DNA from: Thermithiobacillus tepidarius DSM 3134
GTDB lineage: Bacteria > Pseudomonadota > Gammaproteobacteria > Acidithiobacillales > Thermithiobacillaceae
DNA length: 64,000 nucleotides
Assembly: GCF_000423825.1 (NCBI RefSeq)
Contig: NZ_AUIS01000004.1
Span: forward strand, 124,001 to 188,000
Direction: 5' to 3'
The notes beneath the pieces are model-generated. The model ran no database searches and was not told the DNA's origin. It worked only from the letters and a program-made list of their open reading frames with translations. This document shows positions 38,845 through 48,242 of the stretch, one piece after another (position 1 is the first letter of the stretch; each line of letters begins with the position of its first letter). The translations under genes were made by a program, and so were the position numbers.

Positions 38845-40098
38845 TTAGGGTGCGGTGCCCGACGGGCTCATCGGCCCCATGGGGCTCGTGCTGCCGGACG
38901 AAGTGCCGGTACCAGTGGTGGTGCCGGTGCCCACGCTGGAGCCGGTGACTGCACCCGTGCTGGTGTCAGTGCCCGTGCTGGATCCGACCCCGGCGCCGGT
39001 GCTGGAGCCGGCACCCATGCCGGTGCCGTCCATGGATCCCGCGCCGGTTGCCCCCGGCGTGCCGCTGGCGCTGCCCGGGCCAGCCTGATCGGCCTCGCCG
39101 GCGCCGGTGCCGGAGCCCATGCTGGAACCGGTGCCGCTGCTCATGCCGTTGCCGGTGCTGGAGCCGGTGCCCATGCTGCTGCCGGATTCCACCGAGCTCG
39201 TGCCGCTGCTGGAGGGCGTGCCGCCGCCGGCGGCACCGCCTGTGCTGCCGGTGCCCATGCTGGAGCGGTAGCCCGCACCATCGGAGCTCTTGCTGGAGCT
39301 GCCGCCGGCCAGTTGCAGGGCAGCCATTTGGTAGCCTTTGCCGGGCGTGAAGTTCATGCTGGAGCCGCCGCTCACGCCGGCGCCGCTCTTGCCGCCCGTG
39401 CCCAAGCCATCGGTCTCAACGTTGCTGCTGCCGCCCGTCGAGCTGCCGGTACCGGAATCCATGCCGCTGCCGGTGCTGGAGCCGGTGCTCCCGCCCGCGG
39501 CACCGCCCTCGCTGCCGGAGCCCATGCTGGAGCGGCTGCCGGCACCGGTGGAGGTACTGGATTCCTCGCTGGACTTCTTGCTGGATTTCTTGGTGCTGGA
39601 ACTGGAGCCGGTAGTGCTGTCCGCTGCGGCCAGATGCATGTTCAGGCCGGCGGAAGCGCGCTGGTCCTTGGCAGGCACGGTGTTCATGCTGGAGCCGCCG
39701 CTCACCCCGGCGCCGCTGCCGCTACCCGAAGTGCCGCTTTTGCCCGGGCTATCGGAGCTGGTGCCGCTCCCGCTGCCCATGCTGGAACCCGTCCCGCTGG
39801 CGCCGGTGCCGGCATCGGTGGAGCTGTCGCTGTTGCCGGAAGTGCTCATGCCGGTGTCGGCGCTGGAACCGGAGCCTGAGCCGGCGGTGTTGGCCGACCC
39901 TGTGCTCGATCCGGTCGCTCCCTTGTCCTTCTCCTTGGAGCCCATGCTCAACACAATGGCTGCAGGGGCGTTTGCCTGAGCCTGTTTCGAAACGGCGTCA
40001 TGGTCACCGTGCCGATCGAGGGCGGAGGCCATCGACGCGGTGCCCAGAGAAATCGAACCAGCCAGAGCGGCCAATATGAGATTGCGGTTTATCATCAT
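38845..40098 (-). CDS. Secreted Gly/Ser/Thr-rich repeat protein of unknown function
   Basis: A 417-residue protein with a signal peptide (MMINRNLILAALAGSISLGT, probable cleavage after ASA at residue 26). After a short His/Asp-bearing segment (LDRHGDHDAV) the mature chain is almost all Gly, Ser, Thr and Ala, with many SSMGSG and GTGSSTG units. Two larger blocks recur 110 residues apart: GAGVSGGSSMN at 129-139 and 239-249, and RSSMG at 189 and 278. Between them stand less repetitive islands (VPAKDQRASAGLNMHLAAA and TPGKGYQMAALQLAGG), perhaps folding units. The ribosome binding site AAGGAG is good and a hairpin (TTCACCG...CGGTGAA, 40122-40139) lies in the leader. Likely a surface or matrix protein with a flexible repeat chain; no family recognised. 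Confidence 0.75.
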   Translation of the reverse strand: MMINRNLILAALAGSISLGTASMASALDRHGDHDAVSKQAQANAPAAIVLSMGSKEKDKGATGSSTGSANTAGSGSGSSADTGMSTSGNSDSSTDAGTGASGTGSSMGSGSGTSSDSPGKSGTSGSGSGAGVSGGSSMNTVPAKDQRASAGLNMHLAAADSTTGSSSSTKKSSKKSSEESSTSTGAGSRSSMGSGSEGGAAGGSTGSSTGSGMDSGTGSSTGGSSNVETDGLGTGGKSGAGVSGGSSMNFTPGKGYQMAALQLAGGSSSKSSDGAGYRSSMGTGSTGGAAGGGTPSSSGTSSVESGSSMGTGSSTGNGMSSGTGSSMGSGTGAGEADQAGPGSASGTPGATGAGSMDGTGMGAGSSTGAGVGSSTGTDTSTGAVTGSSVGTGTTTGTGTSSGSTSPMGPMSPSGTAP

Positions 40099-40121
40099 GC
40101 GTCTCCTTAGCTTCAGTCCAT

Positions 40122-40139
40122 TTCACCGGTTTCGGTGAA
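40122..40139 (-). promoter_or_regulatory. Hairpin in the leader of the repeat-protein gene
   Basis: TTCACCG-GTTT-CGGTGAA forms a 7-base-pair stem with a 4-base loop. It lies 23 bases before the ATG, just upstream of the ribosome binding site on the minus strand. Confidence 0.45.
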
Positions 40140-40730
40140 TGGGCAGCTTGGTGCGTCAAAGATCAGATCAACTCGCAAGTCAATCCGCTATGCAGTTAAC
40201 AAGTCATCGGGCCCTGGCTGACGCCTGCAACCCGACTCGGTCTCAGACTCGCCGACGGCATTAGAGTTGCAGAAGATAGGTATTTTGTCGGATATTTTAA
40301 GATAAAGATCTGGACCGATTAAAAAACCAAATTTGTCCTATAAAGCATGGTTTGTAGATATTTCTTGGATAACATCTGATTAAAGTTAGCAAGCTATGAT
40401 TTTCTTGGCCGGCGATTTCGACGTTTGTCAAAGATAAGATGTCTTCACTGAAACTTGATTGAAGCTGTTGCCAATGTCAACCCAAGATATCCTGCGCGTA
40501 AAGCCGTTTGGGAGTGTTGGCCGGGCTTTATCGGCAACACCCAAATTATCCCGCCCGAGGACGGCGGGTTCCGGGCTGCCTGGAACGCGGTATTTTCGCA
40601 GGGTCGTCTGCAAGCGGGGCCGAATCGAAGCCGCTTTATGGGGATGATGTGGCGGAATGAAGCTGCCGGAAGCAGGGCAAGCATTCTGCGTGCGGCAAAG
40701 CAGAAGGACTTTTATTCGTGGTCACGGGCA

Positions 40731-40752
40731 CGGCGCCCGACCGGGCGCCGTC
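40731..40752 (-). terminator. Possible terminator of the small lipoprotein gene
   Basis: ACGGCGCCCG-AC-CGGGCGCCGT is a perfect 10-base-pair palindrome 14 bases beyond the lipoprotein stop on the minus strand. No U tract follows. Confidence 0.45.
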
Positions 40753-40766
40753 GAGTCAGGCCCGTC

Positions 40767-40952
40767 CTAGCCGGAGCCCGGGAACGGGTTCGGGGTGGGG
40801 TTGGGACCGGGTACGGCGCTGCCGGGCTGCTGAGCACCGGTTTGCCCCGTGCTGCTGCCAGTGCCCGACGCGGCAGGAGTTGTGGCGCAGGCGGCCGTGC
40901 CCAAAGCGAGCAGTCCAAGCAGCATGAAATGTTTGAAGTGAAGGCGATGCAT
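40767..40952 (-). CDS. Small lipoprotein, repeat-like tail
   Basis: A 61-residue protein: MHRLHFKHFMLLGLLALGT followed by the lipobox TAAC, so cysteine 22 would be lipidated and the mature part is 40 residues. It reads GTGSSTGQTGA, close to the GTGSSTG units of the secreted repeat protein on the same strand 668 bases further along, and ends in Pro-Asn-Pro segments. Ribosome binding site GAGGAG, 8 bases before the ATG. The two may be functionally related envelope proteins, but function is unknown. Confidence 0.65.
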   Translation of the reverse strand: MHRLHFKHFMLLGLLALGTAACATTPAASGTGSSTGQTGAQQPGSAVPGPNPTPNPFPGSG

Positions 40953-41149
40953 CGCTGTTCTCCTCTCGTCGAGCCTGGCAACCCCTGCGGTCGCCATGCC
41001 GCTCGGCCCCCATTGTAAGGCTTGACCATCGGGTGGACAGGGGAATAGGTCGGATGAATGCCGGCTGGGCGTCCTGGTAGAGGCGCGCGCTTGGGGAAAG
41101 GCGGCTTTCCGGGTTAGGATGTGCGCACGTATCCTGTGGAAGCTATCGC

Positions 41150-42709
41150 ATGTCCATCGAAGCCCTGATTGCCGCGCTCGTGCTCCTGCCCGTACTGATA
41201 TTGTTGTGGCAGGTGATGCAGCTGACTCGCCAGCAGGCGCAGATCCGCGATGCCCTGCTGCGCCAGGAAACGCGCATGGACGAACAGGGCCGTCGCGCCG
41301 AAGCTTTGGGACAGCAGTCGGAAAGCCGGGCGCGCAATGTGGAAGAGGTGGTGCGCCAACTGGATCAACACCTGCGCGACGGCCATGCCGCCGCGCAGCA
41401 GCAGCAATTGGCGGCCATGCACCAGTTGCAGGAAACCCTGCTGGAGCGCTTCGCCAGCTTGCAGCAGGGGCTGGAGCGCCGCCTCGGCGAGGCGCTGGGC
41501 GCGCAGGCGGACATGGCGGGGCAGCTGCGCGAGATCCTGCTGGAACGCTTCGAGGCGCTGCAAAAGGCGGTGGCATCCAGCCTCAACGACGGCCATGACG
41601 GCCAGCAGCAGGCCCTGGCCGCCTTGCGCGAGCAACTGCAGGCGGCCTTGGCCGCCAACCAGAACCACTTCGAGATCCGCCAAGGCGAAGCCCTCAAGAT
41701 CCTGCAGGACAGCCTGCGCGCCGGCATGGAGCTGGTGCAGCGGCAAGTGGCGGAGGCGCTGGCGCGCAACGCCGAGGAACTGGGCAAGCGCGTGGAGGGC
41801 CTGACGCAGACCACCGACAGTCGCCTGCAGGAAATCAGCGGCCAGGTGGAGCGGCGCCTGTCCGAGGGCTTCGAGAAGACAACCGCCACCTTTGCCGACG
41901 TGGTCAAGCGGCTGGCCCTCATTGACGAGGCGCAGAAAAAGATCACCGAGCTGTCCGGCAACGTCATCAGCCTGCAGGAGGTGCTCACCGACAAGCGCTC
42001 GCGCGGCGCCTTCGGCGAGGTGCAGCTCTATGGCCTCATCCGCAACGTGTTGCCCGAGTCCAGCTTCGCCGTCCAGCACACGCTGAAGAACGGCACGCGG
42101 GTGGACTGCATTCTCTTCCTGCCCGAGCCCACCGGCCACGTCGCCATCGATGCCAAATTTCCCCTGGAAAGCTACCGGCGCATGACCGACATCCACCTGC
42201 CGGAGAGCGAGCGCAAGCAGGCCGAGCGCCAGTTCAAGGTGGACATCCGCAAGCACATCCAGGACATCGCCGGCAAGTACATCATCCCTGGCCATACGGC
42301 CGACGGCGCGGTGATGTTCATCCCGGCCGAAGCCATCTTCGCCGAGATCCACGCCCACCATCCCGATCTCGTGGAGGAGGCCCACCGCACCCGGGTGTGG
42401 CTGTGCTCGCCCACCACCCTCATGGCCATCCTCAGCACCGCCCGCGCCGTCCTCAAGGACGCCGCCACCCGCCAGCAGGTGCACATCATCCAGGAACACC
42501 TGGCCGGCCTATCCAAGGATTTCAAGCTCTTCCAGCAGCGCATGGACGCGCTGGCCAACCACATCCGCCAAGCCAATCAGGACATCGACCAGGTCGGCAT
42601 CTCCGCCAAGAAGATCAGCAAACGCTTCCAGAAGATCGAGCAGGTGGAACTGGAGGATCTGGCGCGGGCGCATTTGACGGTGGTGCACGACGGGACGGGA
42701 GAGGATTGA
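41150..42709 (+). CDS. rmuC: DNA recombination protein RmuC
   Basis: A 519-residue protein with an N-terminal hydrophobic anchor (residues 1-25, LIAALVLLPVLILLWQVMQL), a long coiled coil to about residue 270, and the RmuC core with the conserved RGAFGEVQLYGLIRNVLPE, VAIDAKFPLESYRR and GAVMFIPAEAIFAEIHA. RmuC limits inversions at short inverted repeats and has a nuclease-like fold. Length is normal. Stands alone. Confidence 0.95.
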   Translation: MSIEALIAALVLLPVLILLWQVMQLTRQQAQIRDALLRQETRMDEQGRRAEALGQQSESRARNVEEVVRQLDQHLRDGHAAAQQQQLAAMHQLQETLLERFASLQQGLERRLGEALGAQADMAGQLREILLERFEALQKAVASSLNDGHDGQQQALAALREQLQAALAANQNHFEIRQGEALKILQDSLRAGMELVQRQVAEALARNAEELGKRVEGLTQTTDSRLQEISGQVERRLSEGFEKTTATFADVVKRLALIDEAQKKITELSGNVISLQEVLTDKRSRGAFGEVQLYGLIRNVLPESSFAVQHTLKNGTRVDCILFLPEPTGHVAIDAKFPLESYRRMTDIHLPESERKQAERQFKVDIRKHIQDIAGKYIIPGHTADGAVMFIPAEAIFAEIHAHHPDLVEEAHRTRVWLCSPTTLMAILSTARAVLKDAATRQQVHIIQEHLAGLSKDFKLFQQRMDALANHIRQANQDIDQVGISAKKISKRFQKIEQVELEDLARAHLTVVHDGTGED

Positions 42710-42848
42710 TTCTGAGGGGTGGCGGGTTGGGCTGGGCTCGATTCAGCGCGTGACCCGGCGGGACGAAGGAAGGGCACGGCACCACCCCAGCCCCCGTTGG
42801 GCTTCGCTGCACCCAGCCCAGGCTACGTAAGTTGCCGCTTCCGGCCGT

Positions 42849-42870
42849 GGGGGCGAGCTGGCTCGCGATC
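42849..42870 (+). repeat. REP-like palindrome in the rmuC-mutS gap
   Basis: GGGGGCGAGCTGGCTCGCGA is a further copy of the window's REP-like motif. The same gap (42710-42953) also holds a stretch reading GTTGGGCTTCGCTGCACCCA, typical of a second dispersed repeat family in gammaproteobacteria. No gene is supportable here. Confidence 0.5.
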
Positions 42871-42953
42871 AGGCCTGCCGGCCGCCCGTGCATCGCGGGC
42901 CAGCACGCTCCAATTCTGAATTCGGCCAATCCGGCGACGAGGAAAGTCCAAGC

Positions 42954-45497
42954 TCAGCCCTGCTTCGCCTGCTCCCGTAGCCGGTACAGCCAGTCCAGCG
43001 CCTCGCGCGGGCTCAGGCTGTCCGGGTCCAGCTCCGCCAGGGCCGCGACCACCGGATGCTGGGCAGGGGAGAAGAGGTCCAGTTGATTTTGCGGGCCAGG
43101 CTCGGCCCGGTGAGCGCCCTGTTCCAGCTCCATCAGCTTGCGGCGGGCGCGCTCCAGCACGGCGGCGGGCACGCCGGCCAGGCGCGCCACGGCGAGGCCG
43201 TAACTCTGGCTGGCCGGGCCCTCGCGCACGCTGTGCAGGAAGACCACGTCATGCCCGTGCTCCACGGCGCTCAGGTGCACGTTGGCCACGCCCGGCAGTT
43301 GCTCGGCCAGCTCGGTCATCTCGAAGTAATGGGTGGCGAAGAGGGTGAAGGCGCGGGTCTGGCGCGCCAGGTGCTCGGCGGCGGCCCAGGCGATGGACAG
43401 GCCGTCGAAGGTACTGGTGCCGCGCCCCACCTCGTCCATGATCACCAGACTCTGGGCGGTGGCGTTGTTGAGGATGTTGGCGGTTTCCGTCATTTCCACC
43501 ATGAAGGTGGAGCGGCCGGCGGCGAGGTCGTCGCTGGAGCCCACCCGGGTGAAGATCTGGTCGATGGCGCCGATGCGCGCCCGGCTGGCGGGCACGAAGC
43601 TGCCCGTATGCGCCAGCAGCACGATCAGCGCGGTCTGGCGCATGTAGGTGGACTTGCCGCCCATGTTCGGGCCGGTGATCACCAGCATGCGGCGCTGCTC
43701 GTGCAGGTCCAGGTCGTTGCCGATGAAGGGCGCGTCGATGCTGGTTTCCACCACCGGATGGCGGCCGCTCTCGATGCGAAGCACGGGTTCGTCAACCATC
43801 TCGGGGCGGCAGTAGTTGAGGGCATCGGCCCGCTCGGCGAAATCGGCGAGCACGTCGGCCTGGGCCAGCGCCCGGGCGCTGGCCTGCAGGGCCGGGACCA
43901 GAGGGCCCAGTTGCTCCAGGATGCCGTCCAACAAGGCTTTTTCCCGGGCCAGCGCCTTGCTTTGGGCGGACAGGGCCTTGTCCTCGAATGCCTTCAGCTC
44001 CGGCGTCAGATAGCGTTCGGCGCCCTTGAGGGTCTGGCGGCGGACGTAGTCGGCGGGCGCGTGGGCGCTGGCGGCCCGGCTGATCTCGATGTAAAAGCCG
44101 TGCACCTTGTTGTACTGCACCTTCAGCGTGCTGATGCCCGTGCGGGCGCGCTCGCGGGCTTCCAGATCCAGCAGGAAGCTGCCCACGTCATCGGTCAGCC
44201 GGCGCAGCTCGTCCAGCTCGGCATCGAAGCCCGGGCGGATGAAGCCGCCGTCGCGGGCGGTCACCGGCGGATTGTCCACGATGGCGCGGGCCAGCCAGTC
44301 CGCCGTCTCGCCGAAATCGCCGATGGCCGTGGCCAGCTCCTGCCAGCGGGCGGCCTGCAACTGCCGAAGCTGCGCCTTGAGCCCGGGCAGGGCGTGCAGG
44401 GCGTCGCGCAGTTGCGCCAGCTCGCGCGGGCCGGCGCTCTTCAGGGCGACGCGGGTCAGCAGGCGCTCCAGATCCGGCAGCGGCGCCAAATGCGCCCGCA
44501 GCTCGCCGTGGCGGCTGGCCTCCATGAGCTCCGCCACCGCGTCCTGGCGCAGGGCGATCTCGGCGCGGCCGCGCACCGGCTGTTCCAGCCAGCGCCGCAG
44601 CAGGCGCGCGCCCATGGGCGTGCGGGTGCGGTCCATGACCGCCAGCAGCGTATGCTTTTCCTCGCCCTGCAGGTTGCGGGTGATTTCCAGATTGCGGCGG
44701 CTGGCGCCGTCCAGAAAGAGGTGGTCCCGGGTGTGCTCCGGCAGCAGGCTCTGCACGTGGGGCAGGGGACCGCGCAGGTGCTCCTGGGCGTGGGCGAGCA
44801 GGGCGCCGGCGGCGCAGAGGGCCAGGCGCAGGTGGGCGCAGCCGAAGCCCTGCAGCGCATTGGCGCCGAACTGAGCGGCGAGATAGCGCTGGCTGCTCAC
44901 CTCGTCGAAGCGCCACGGCTCCAGATGACGGACCCGCGCTGCCCATGGGACGGGGCAGATGCCGCCTTCGGGCAGAATGATTTCGGCGGGCTGCAGCCGT
45001 TCCAGCTCCGCGCCGAGCTGGCTCGTCGGCACCTCCAGCACCTGAAAGCGCCCGCTGGAGAGCTCCAGGTAGGCCAAGCCCGCCGTGTCGGCCCGCGTCA
45101 CCCAGGCAAGCAGCAGGTTTTCCTTGCGGGCATCCAACAGGTGCCCATCGGTGATGGTGCCGCTGCTGATCACCCGCACTACCGCGCGCTCCACCGGCCC
45201 CTTGCTGGCGGCTGGGTCGCCCAATTGCTCGCAGATGGCCACGGTCTCGCCGGCCTTGACCAGACGCGCCAGGTAGCCGTCCACGCTGGCCACCGGCACG
45301 CCGGCCATGGGGATGGGCTCGCCGGCGCTGGCGCCTCGGCTGGTGAGGGTGATGTCGAGGATCTGCGCCGCGCGCCGGGCGTCGTCGTAGAAGAGTTCGT
45401 AGAAATCGCCCATGCGATAGAGCAGCAACGCCTGCGGATGCTCGGCCTTGATCCGCAGGTACTGCTGCATCATCGGGGTATGCTTGGGGGTGGTCAC
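42954..45497 (-). CDS. mutS: DNA mismatch repair protein MutS
   Basis: An 847-residue mismatch-recognition ATPase. The N-terminal mismatch-binding motif is RMGDFYELF (Phe-x-Glu form), the lever and clamp domains follow, and the ATPase carries Walker [16 protein letters not shown] and Walker [18 protein letters not shown]-terminal dimerisation region present. The start codon is GTG at 45497 giving [20 protein letters not shown]. Its stop is far from suhB; the two are 22 bases apart and co-oriented. Confidence 0.97.
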   Translation of the reverse strand: MTTPKHTPMMQQYLRIKAEHPQALLLYRMGDFYELFYDDARRAAQILDITLTSRGASAGEPIPMAGVPVASVDGYLARLVKAGETVAICEQLGDPAASKGPVERAVVRVISSGTITDGHLLDARKENLLLAWVTRADTAGLAYLELSSGRFQVLEVPTSQLGAELERLQPAEIILPEGGICPVPWAARVRHLEPWRFDEVSSQRYLAAQFGANALQGFGCAHLRLALCAAGALLAHAQEHLRGPLPHVQSLLPEHTRDHLFLDGASRRNLEITRNLQGEEKHTLLAVMDRTRTPMGARLLRRWLEQPVRGRAEIALRQDAVAELMEASRHGELRAHLAPLPDLERLLTRVALKSAGPRELAQLRDALHALPGLKAQLRQLQAARWQELATAIGDFGETADWLARAIVDNPPVTARDGGFIRPGFDAELDELRRLTDDVGSFLLDLEARERARTGISTLKVQYNKVHGFYIEISRAASAHAPADYVRRQTLKGAERYLTPELKAFEDKALSAQSKALAREKALLDGILEQLGPLVPALQASARALAQADVLADFAERADALNYCRPEMVDEPVLRIESGRHPVVETSIDAPFIGNDLDLHEQRRMLVITGPNMGGKSTYMRQTALIVLLAHTGSFVPASRARIGAIDQIFTRVGSSDDLAAGRSTFMVEMTETANILNNATAQSLVIMDEVGRGTSTFDGLSIAWAAAEHLARQTRAFTLFATHYFEMTELAEQLPGVANVHLSAVEHGHDVVFLHSVREGPASQSYGLAVARLAGVPAAVLERARRKLMELEQGAHRAEPGPQNQLDLFSPAQHPVVAALAELDPDSLSPREALDWLYRLREQAKQG

Positions 45498-45519
45498 GGC
45501 CGCTCTCGACAGGCGGGTA

Positions 45520-46317
45520 TTACTTGCGCAGCTCCGCAGGCACCGTGTCCTTGAGCGTTTTGAGCATGGCGCTGTGAATGCGGCCGTTGCTGGCCAGGAT
45601 GTTGCCGCTTTGCAGGTAGTGGTCGCCGCCGCCGAAGTCGCTGACCATGCCCCCGGCTTCCTGCACCAGCAGGGCGCCCGCGGCCATGTCCCAGGCGTTC
45701 AGGCGGAACTCCCAGAAGCCATCGAAGCGCCCGGCGGCCACGTAGGCCAGGTCCAGCGCCGCCGAGCCGGGCCGGCGAATGCCGGCGGTGGGGCCGATGA
45801 ACGCCTTCAGCGTGGCCAGGTAGACGTCCAGGTAGGAGGTGTCCCGGTAGGGGAAGCCCGTACCGAGCAGAGCGCCCTCCAGACTGCGCGCGTTGCTGAC
45901 GCGCAGGCGCCGTTCGTTGAGCTGGGCGCCGCCGCCGCGGCTGGCGGTGAAAAGTTCATTGCGCACCGGATCATAGATCACCGCCTGTTCCAGCCGGTCG
46001 CGGTGCTTCAGGGCGATGGAGACGGCGAACTGGGGCATGCCGTGGATGAAATTGGTGGTGCCGTCCAGCGGGTCGACGATCCACTGGTATTCGTCCCCTT
46101 CCGTATAGCCTCCCTCTTCGCCCAGGATGCCGTGGTTCGGATAGGCCTTGCGGATGATCTCGACGATCTCCCGCTCGGCGGCGCGATCCACCTCGGTCAC
46201 GTAGTCGTGGCGGGTCTTGGCGGTGACGCTGAGATCGGCGACCCGATACAGGGCACGGTTGATCAGGTCGCCGGCCCGGCGGGCGGCGCGGACGGCAGTG
46301 GTAAGCATCGGATGCAT
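45520..46317 (-). CDS. suhB: Inositol monophosphatase family protein SuhB
   Basis: A 265-residue phosphatase. Metal-binding motifs are [10 protein letters not shown] (early Asp/Glu), GEEGG (residues about 67-71), [20 protein letters not shown] (residues about 80-100) and the later [15 protein letters not shown]. In Escherichia coli SuhB also takes part in ribosomal RNA antitermination. Co-oriented with mutS, 22 bases upstream, so likely co-transcribed. Confidence 0.95.
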   Translation of the reverse strand: MHPMLTTAVRAARRAGDLINRALYRVADLSVTAKTRHDYVTEVDRAAEREIVEIIRKAYPNHGILGEEGGYTEGDEYQWIVDPLDGTTNFIHGMPQFAVSIALKHRDRLEQAVIYDPVRNELFTASRGGGAQLNERRLRVSNARSLEGALLGTGFPYRDTSYLDVYLATLKAFIGPTAGIRRPGSAALDLAYVAAGRFDGFWEFRLNAWDMAAGALLVQEAGGMVSDFGGGDHYLQSGNILASNGRIHSAMLKTLKDTVPAELRK

Positions 46318-46532
46318 GACGGATGGTTCTCTTCGTGAAAGATCAAGACGGTGCTCGGGAATTCAGGGGCCCAGTATAGCCCAGAGTGGGGGCCGGGGTC
46401 ATGTCCGCAGCGCGCGTTGCCGGATGCCTGCGTGGGCTGCCCGCAGCACGGAGAAATCGTGTAGCATACCCGGCGACCCCGGATTTTCGCTTTCGGAGCT
46501 CATCCAATGATCATGCCGCCCAAGCTTGCCCT

Positions 46533-47324
46533 ATGACCGAAGATCGTGTTTCCGCCGCACTCTCCCCGGAGGCCGTTTTGCAGCAGGTGCGCGTCGTCTT
46601 GGTTGAAACCAGCCATCCGGGCAATATCGGCGCCACCGCGCGCGCCATGAAGAACATGGGGCTGCGCCAGCTGGTGCTGGTGCGCCCCAAGTACTTTCCC
46701 CATCCGGACGCCACCGCCCTGGCCTCGGGCGCCGACGACATCCTGGAGCAGGCCCGCCTGGCGGATTCGCTGACGGACGCGGTGGCCGACTGTCATTTCG
46801 TCATCGGCACCAGCGCCCGCCCCCGGCGCGGCGAGTGGCCGTGCTTCGACGCCCGCGCGGCGGCCCTCAGGGTGGCCGGCGCCGTGGCCCTCGGGCCCTG
46901 CGCGGTGATCTTCGGGCGCGAGCGCACCGGCCTGACCAACGCCGAACTCGATCACTGCCATGCCCTCATGCAGATTCCCAGCAATCCCGACTACAGTTCC
47001 CTCAATCTGGCGCAGGCGGTGCAGGTGGTGGCCTACGAGCTGCGCATGGCCGCCTGCGGCGCGCCCGAGCCGCAGCAGCGCCAGCATCCGCCGGCGGCGG
47101 CCGCGGACATGGAGCGGTTCTACGAGCATCTGGAACGGGTCATGCTGCGGAGCGGCTTCCTGGACCCCGCCAATCCCCGCCACCTGCTGAGCCGCCTGCG
47201 CCGCCTCTTCGACCGCGCCGCCGTGGACCGCAACGAAGTCAACATCCTGCGCGGCATCCTGGCGGCCGTGGAGCAGTGGGCCGTCCGCGCAAAGTCCAAT
47301 GGCGGCGGCGATGGCCAAGCATAA
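46533..47324 (+). CDS. trmJ: tRNA (cytidine/uridine-2'-O)-methyltransferase TrmJ
   Basis: A 263-residue SPOUT methyltransferase modifying position 32 in tRNA. Motif 1 VLVETSHPGNIGATARAMKN, motif 2 AVIFGRERTGLTNAELD and motif 3 IPSNPDYSSLNLAQAVQVVA form the knotted SAM site. The ATG at 46533 gives the usual short lead (MTEDRVSAALSP); upstream in-frame codons look non-coding. Gene order trmJ-cysE-iscR is common in related bacteria. The cysE promoter overlaps its stop codon. Confidence 0.95.
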   Translation: MTEDRVSAALSPEAVLQQVRVVLVETSHPGNIGATARAMKNMGLRQLVLVRPKYFPHPDATALASGADDILEQARLADSLTDAVADCHFVIGTSARPRRGEWPCFDARAAALRVAGAVALGPCAVIFGRERTGLTNAELDHCHALMQIPSNPDYSSLNLAQAVQVVAYELRMAACGAPEPQQRQHPPAAAADMERFYEHLERVMLRSGFLDPANPRHLLSRLRRLFDRAAVDRNEVNILRGILAAVEQWAVRAKSNGGGDGQA

Positions 47325-47358
47325 ATACTTGACGGAATTTCTCGGGTAACGGTGTAAT
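47325..47358 (+). promoter_or_regulatory. cysE promoter with IscR type 1-like operator
   Basis: A 25-base window (47325-47349, from ATACTTGACGGAA to TCTCGGGTAA) matches 21 of 25 positions of my remembered IscR type 1 consensus (half-sites ATASYYGACTR and YAGTCRRSTAT). TTGACG at 47329-47334 is the -35, and TGTAAT at 47353-47358 is the -10, with an 18-base spacer. The operator covers the -35. It overlaps the trmJ stop codon. Confidence 0.6.
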
Positions 47359-47413
47359 ACGCCATTACTTTCACATCTTCTTTTGGCTGCCAGGCGCGCA
47401 GAACGGAGATTGG

Positions 47414-48187
47414 ATGCGATTCATCAAACAGTTGCAGGAGGATGTCAACGTCGTCTTTGAGCGCGACCCCGCCGCCCGCAACGTCCTGGAAGTCATCCTC
47501 ACCTATCCCGGCGTGCACGCGATCGTGTTCCACCGCCTGGCGCACGCGCTCTGGCTGCGCCGCTTCCACGGCTTGGCCCGCTTCATCGCGGCGCTGTCCC
47601 GCTTCCTGACCGGCATCGAGATCCACCCGGGCGCCTACATCGGCCGGCGCTTTTTCATCGACCACGGCATGGGCGTGGTGATCGGCGAAACCGCGCAGAT
47701 CGGCAACGACTGCACCCTCTATCACGGTGTCACCCTGGGCGGCACCACCTGGCAGAAAGGCAAGCGCCACCCCACGCTGGGCAACAACGTGATCGTCGGC
47801 GCCGGCGCCAAGATCCTCGGGCCGATCACCGTCGGCGACAACAGCCGCATCGGCTCCAACGCAGTGGTGGTGAAGGAGGTGCCGGCCGATGCCACCGTCA
47901 TCGGCATTCCGGGGCGGGTGGTGCGGCGCGAGGGGCGGGTCAACCGCCTCGGCTTCGATGCCTACGCCGCCACCGAACAGATGCCCGACCCGGTCGCCCG
48001 TGCCATCGAATGCATGCTCGACCACATGCACAAGCAGGACGAGCAGATCGAGGCTCTGCAGAATGCCTTGACCAGCGTGGCCCAGGTCGGCGCCCCGGCG
48101 CCGGCCGCGCCGGAACCCTTTGCCTGCCCGCTGGAGGACGAGCCAACCGAGACGGTGCGCGGGGAAAAGATGGGAACTAATACTTGA
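47414..48187 (+). CDS. cysE: Serine O-acetyltransferase CysE
   Basis: A 257-residue acetyltransferase making O-acetylserine, the direct precursor of cysteine. After an N-terminal helical region (residues 1-60) the left-handed beta-helix of hexapeptide repeats is visible ([20 protein letters not shown], then [20 protein letters not shown]). The catalytic His/Asp pair and the CoA-binding loop [14 protein letters not shown] are present. Immediately upstream of iscR, so cysteine supply is linked to Fe-S assembly in the same region. Confidence 0.95.
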   Translation: MRFIKQLQEDVNVVFERDPAARNVLEVILTYPGVHAIVFHRLAHALWLRRFHGLARFIAALSRFLTGIEIHPGAYIGRRFFIDHGMGVVIGETAQIGNDCTLYHGVTLGGTTWQKGKRHPTLGNNVIVGAGAKILGPITVGDNSRIGSNAVVVKEVPADATVIGIPGRVVRREGRVNRLGFDAYAATEQMPDPVARAIECMLDHMHKQDEQIEALQNALTSVAQVGAPAPAAPEPFACPLEDEPTETVRGEKMGTNT

Positions 48188-48212
48188 CTAAAATAGTCGG
48201 ATAAGTTAGTTT
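48180..48212 (+). promoter_or_regulatory. iscR promoter with IscR type 1-like operator
   Basis: 48180-48204 (ATACTTGACTAAAA then TAGTCGGATAA) fits the type 1 IscR consensus at 23 of 25 positions by hand alignment. TTGACT at 48184-48189 is the -35; the -10 region (TTAGTT at 48207-48212) is weak. It overlaps the cysE stop codon. This is the expected autorepression site for iscR. Confidence 0.75.
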
Positions 48213-48242
48213 CCGAGGGGCGTAGCGTAAAGGTGCATTGAT

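Larger units (their letters stand above)
40099..40766. other. Gene-free 668-base stretch with an AT-rich core
   Basis: Roughly 40260-40450 is far more A+T-rich than the rest of the window (for example GATATTTTAAGATAAAG and TTAAAAAACCAAATTTG). I found no credible coding frame, tRNA or insertion-sequence ends. It may hold the promoters of the flanking minus-strand gene and a regulator site, a small RNA, or a recent insertion remnant. Confidence 0.5.

Noticed and set aside
38797-39879. Plus-strand Ala/Gly-rich frame opposite the secreted repeat protein
   Set aside because: It mirrors the low-complexity DNA. The minus strand has a signal peptide, a ribosome binding site and a natural start, the plus strand none of these.
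40455-41018. 187-codon plus-strand frame in the AT-rich gap
   Set aside because: It runs antisense through the small lipoprotein gene and has an irregular composition with no start signal.
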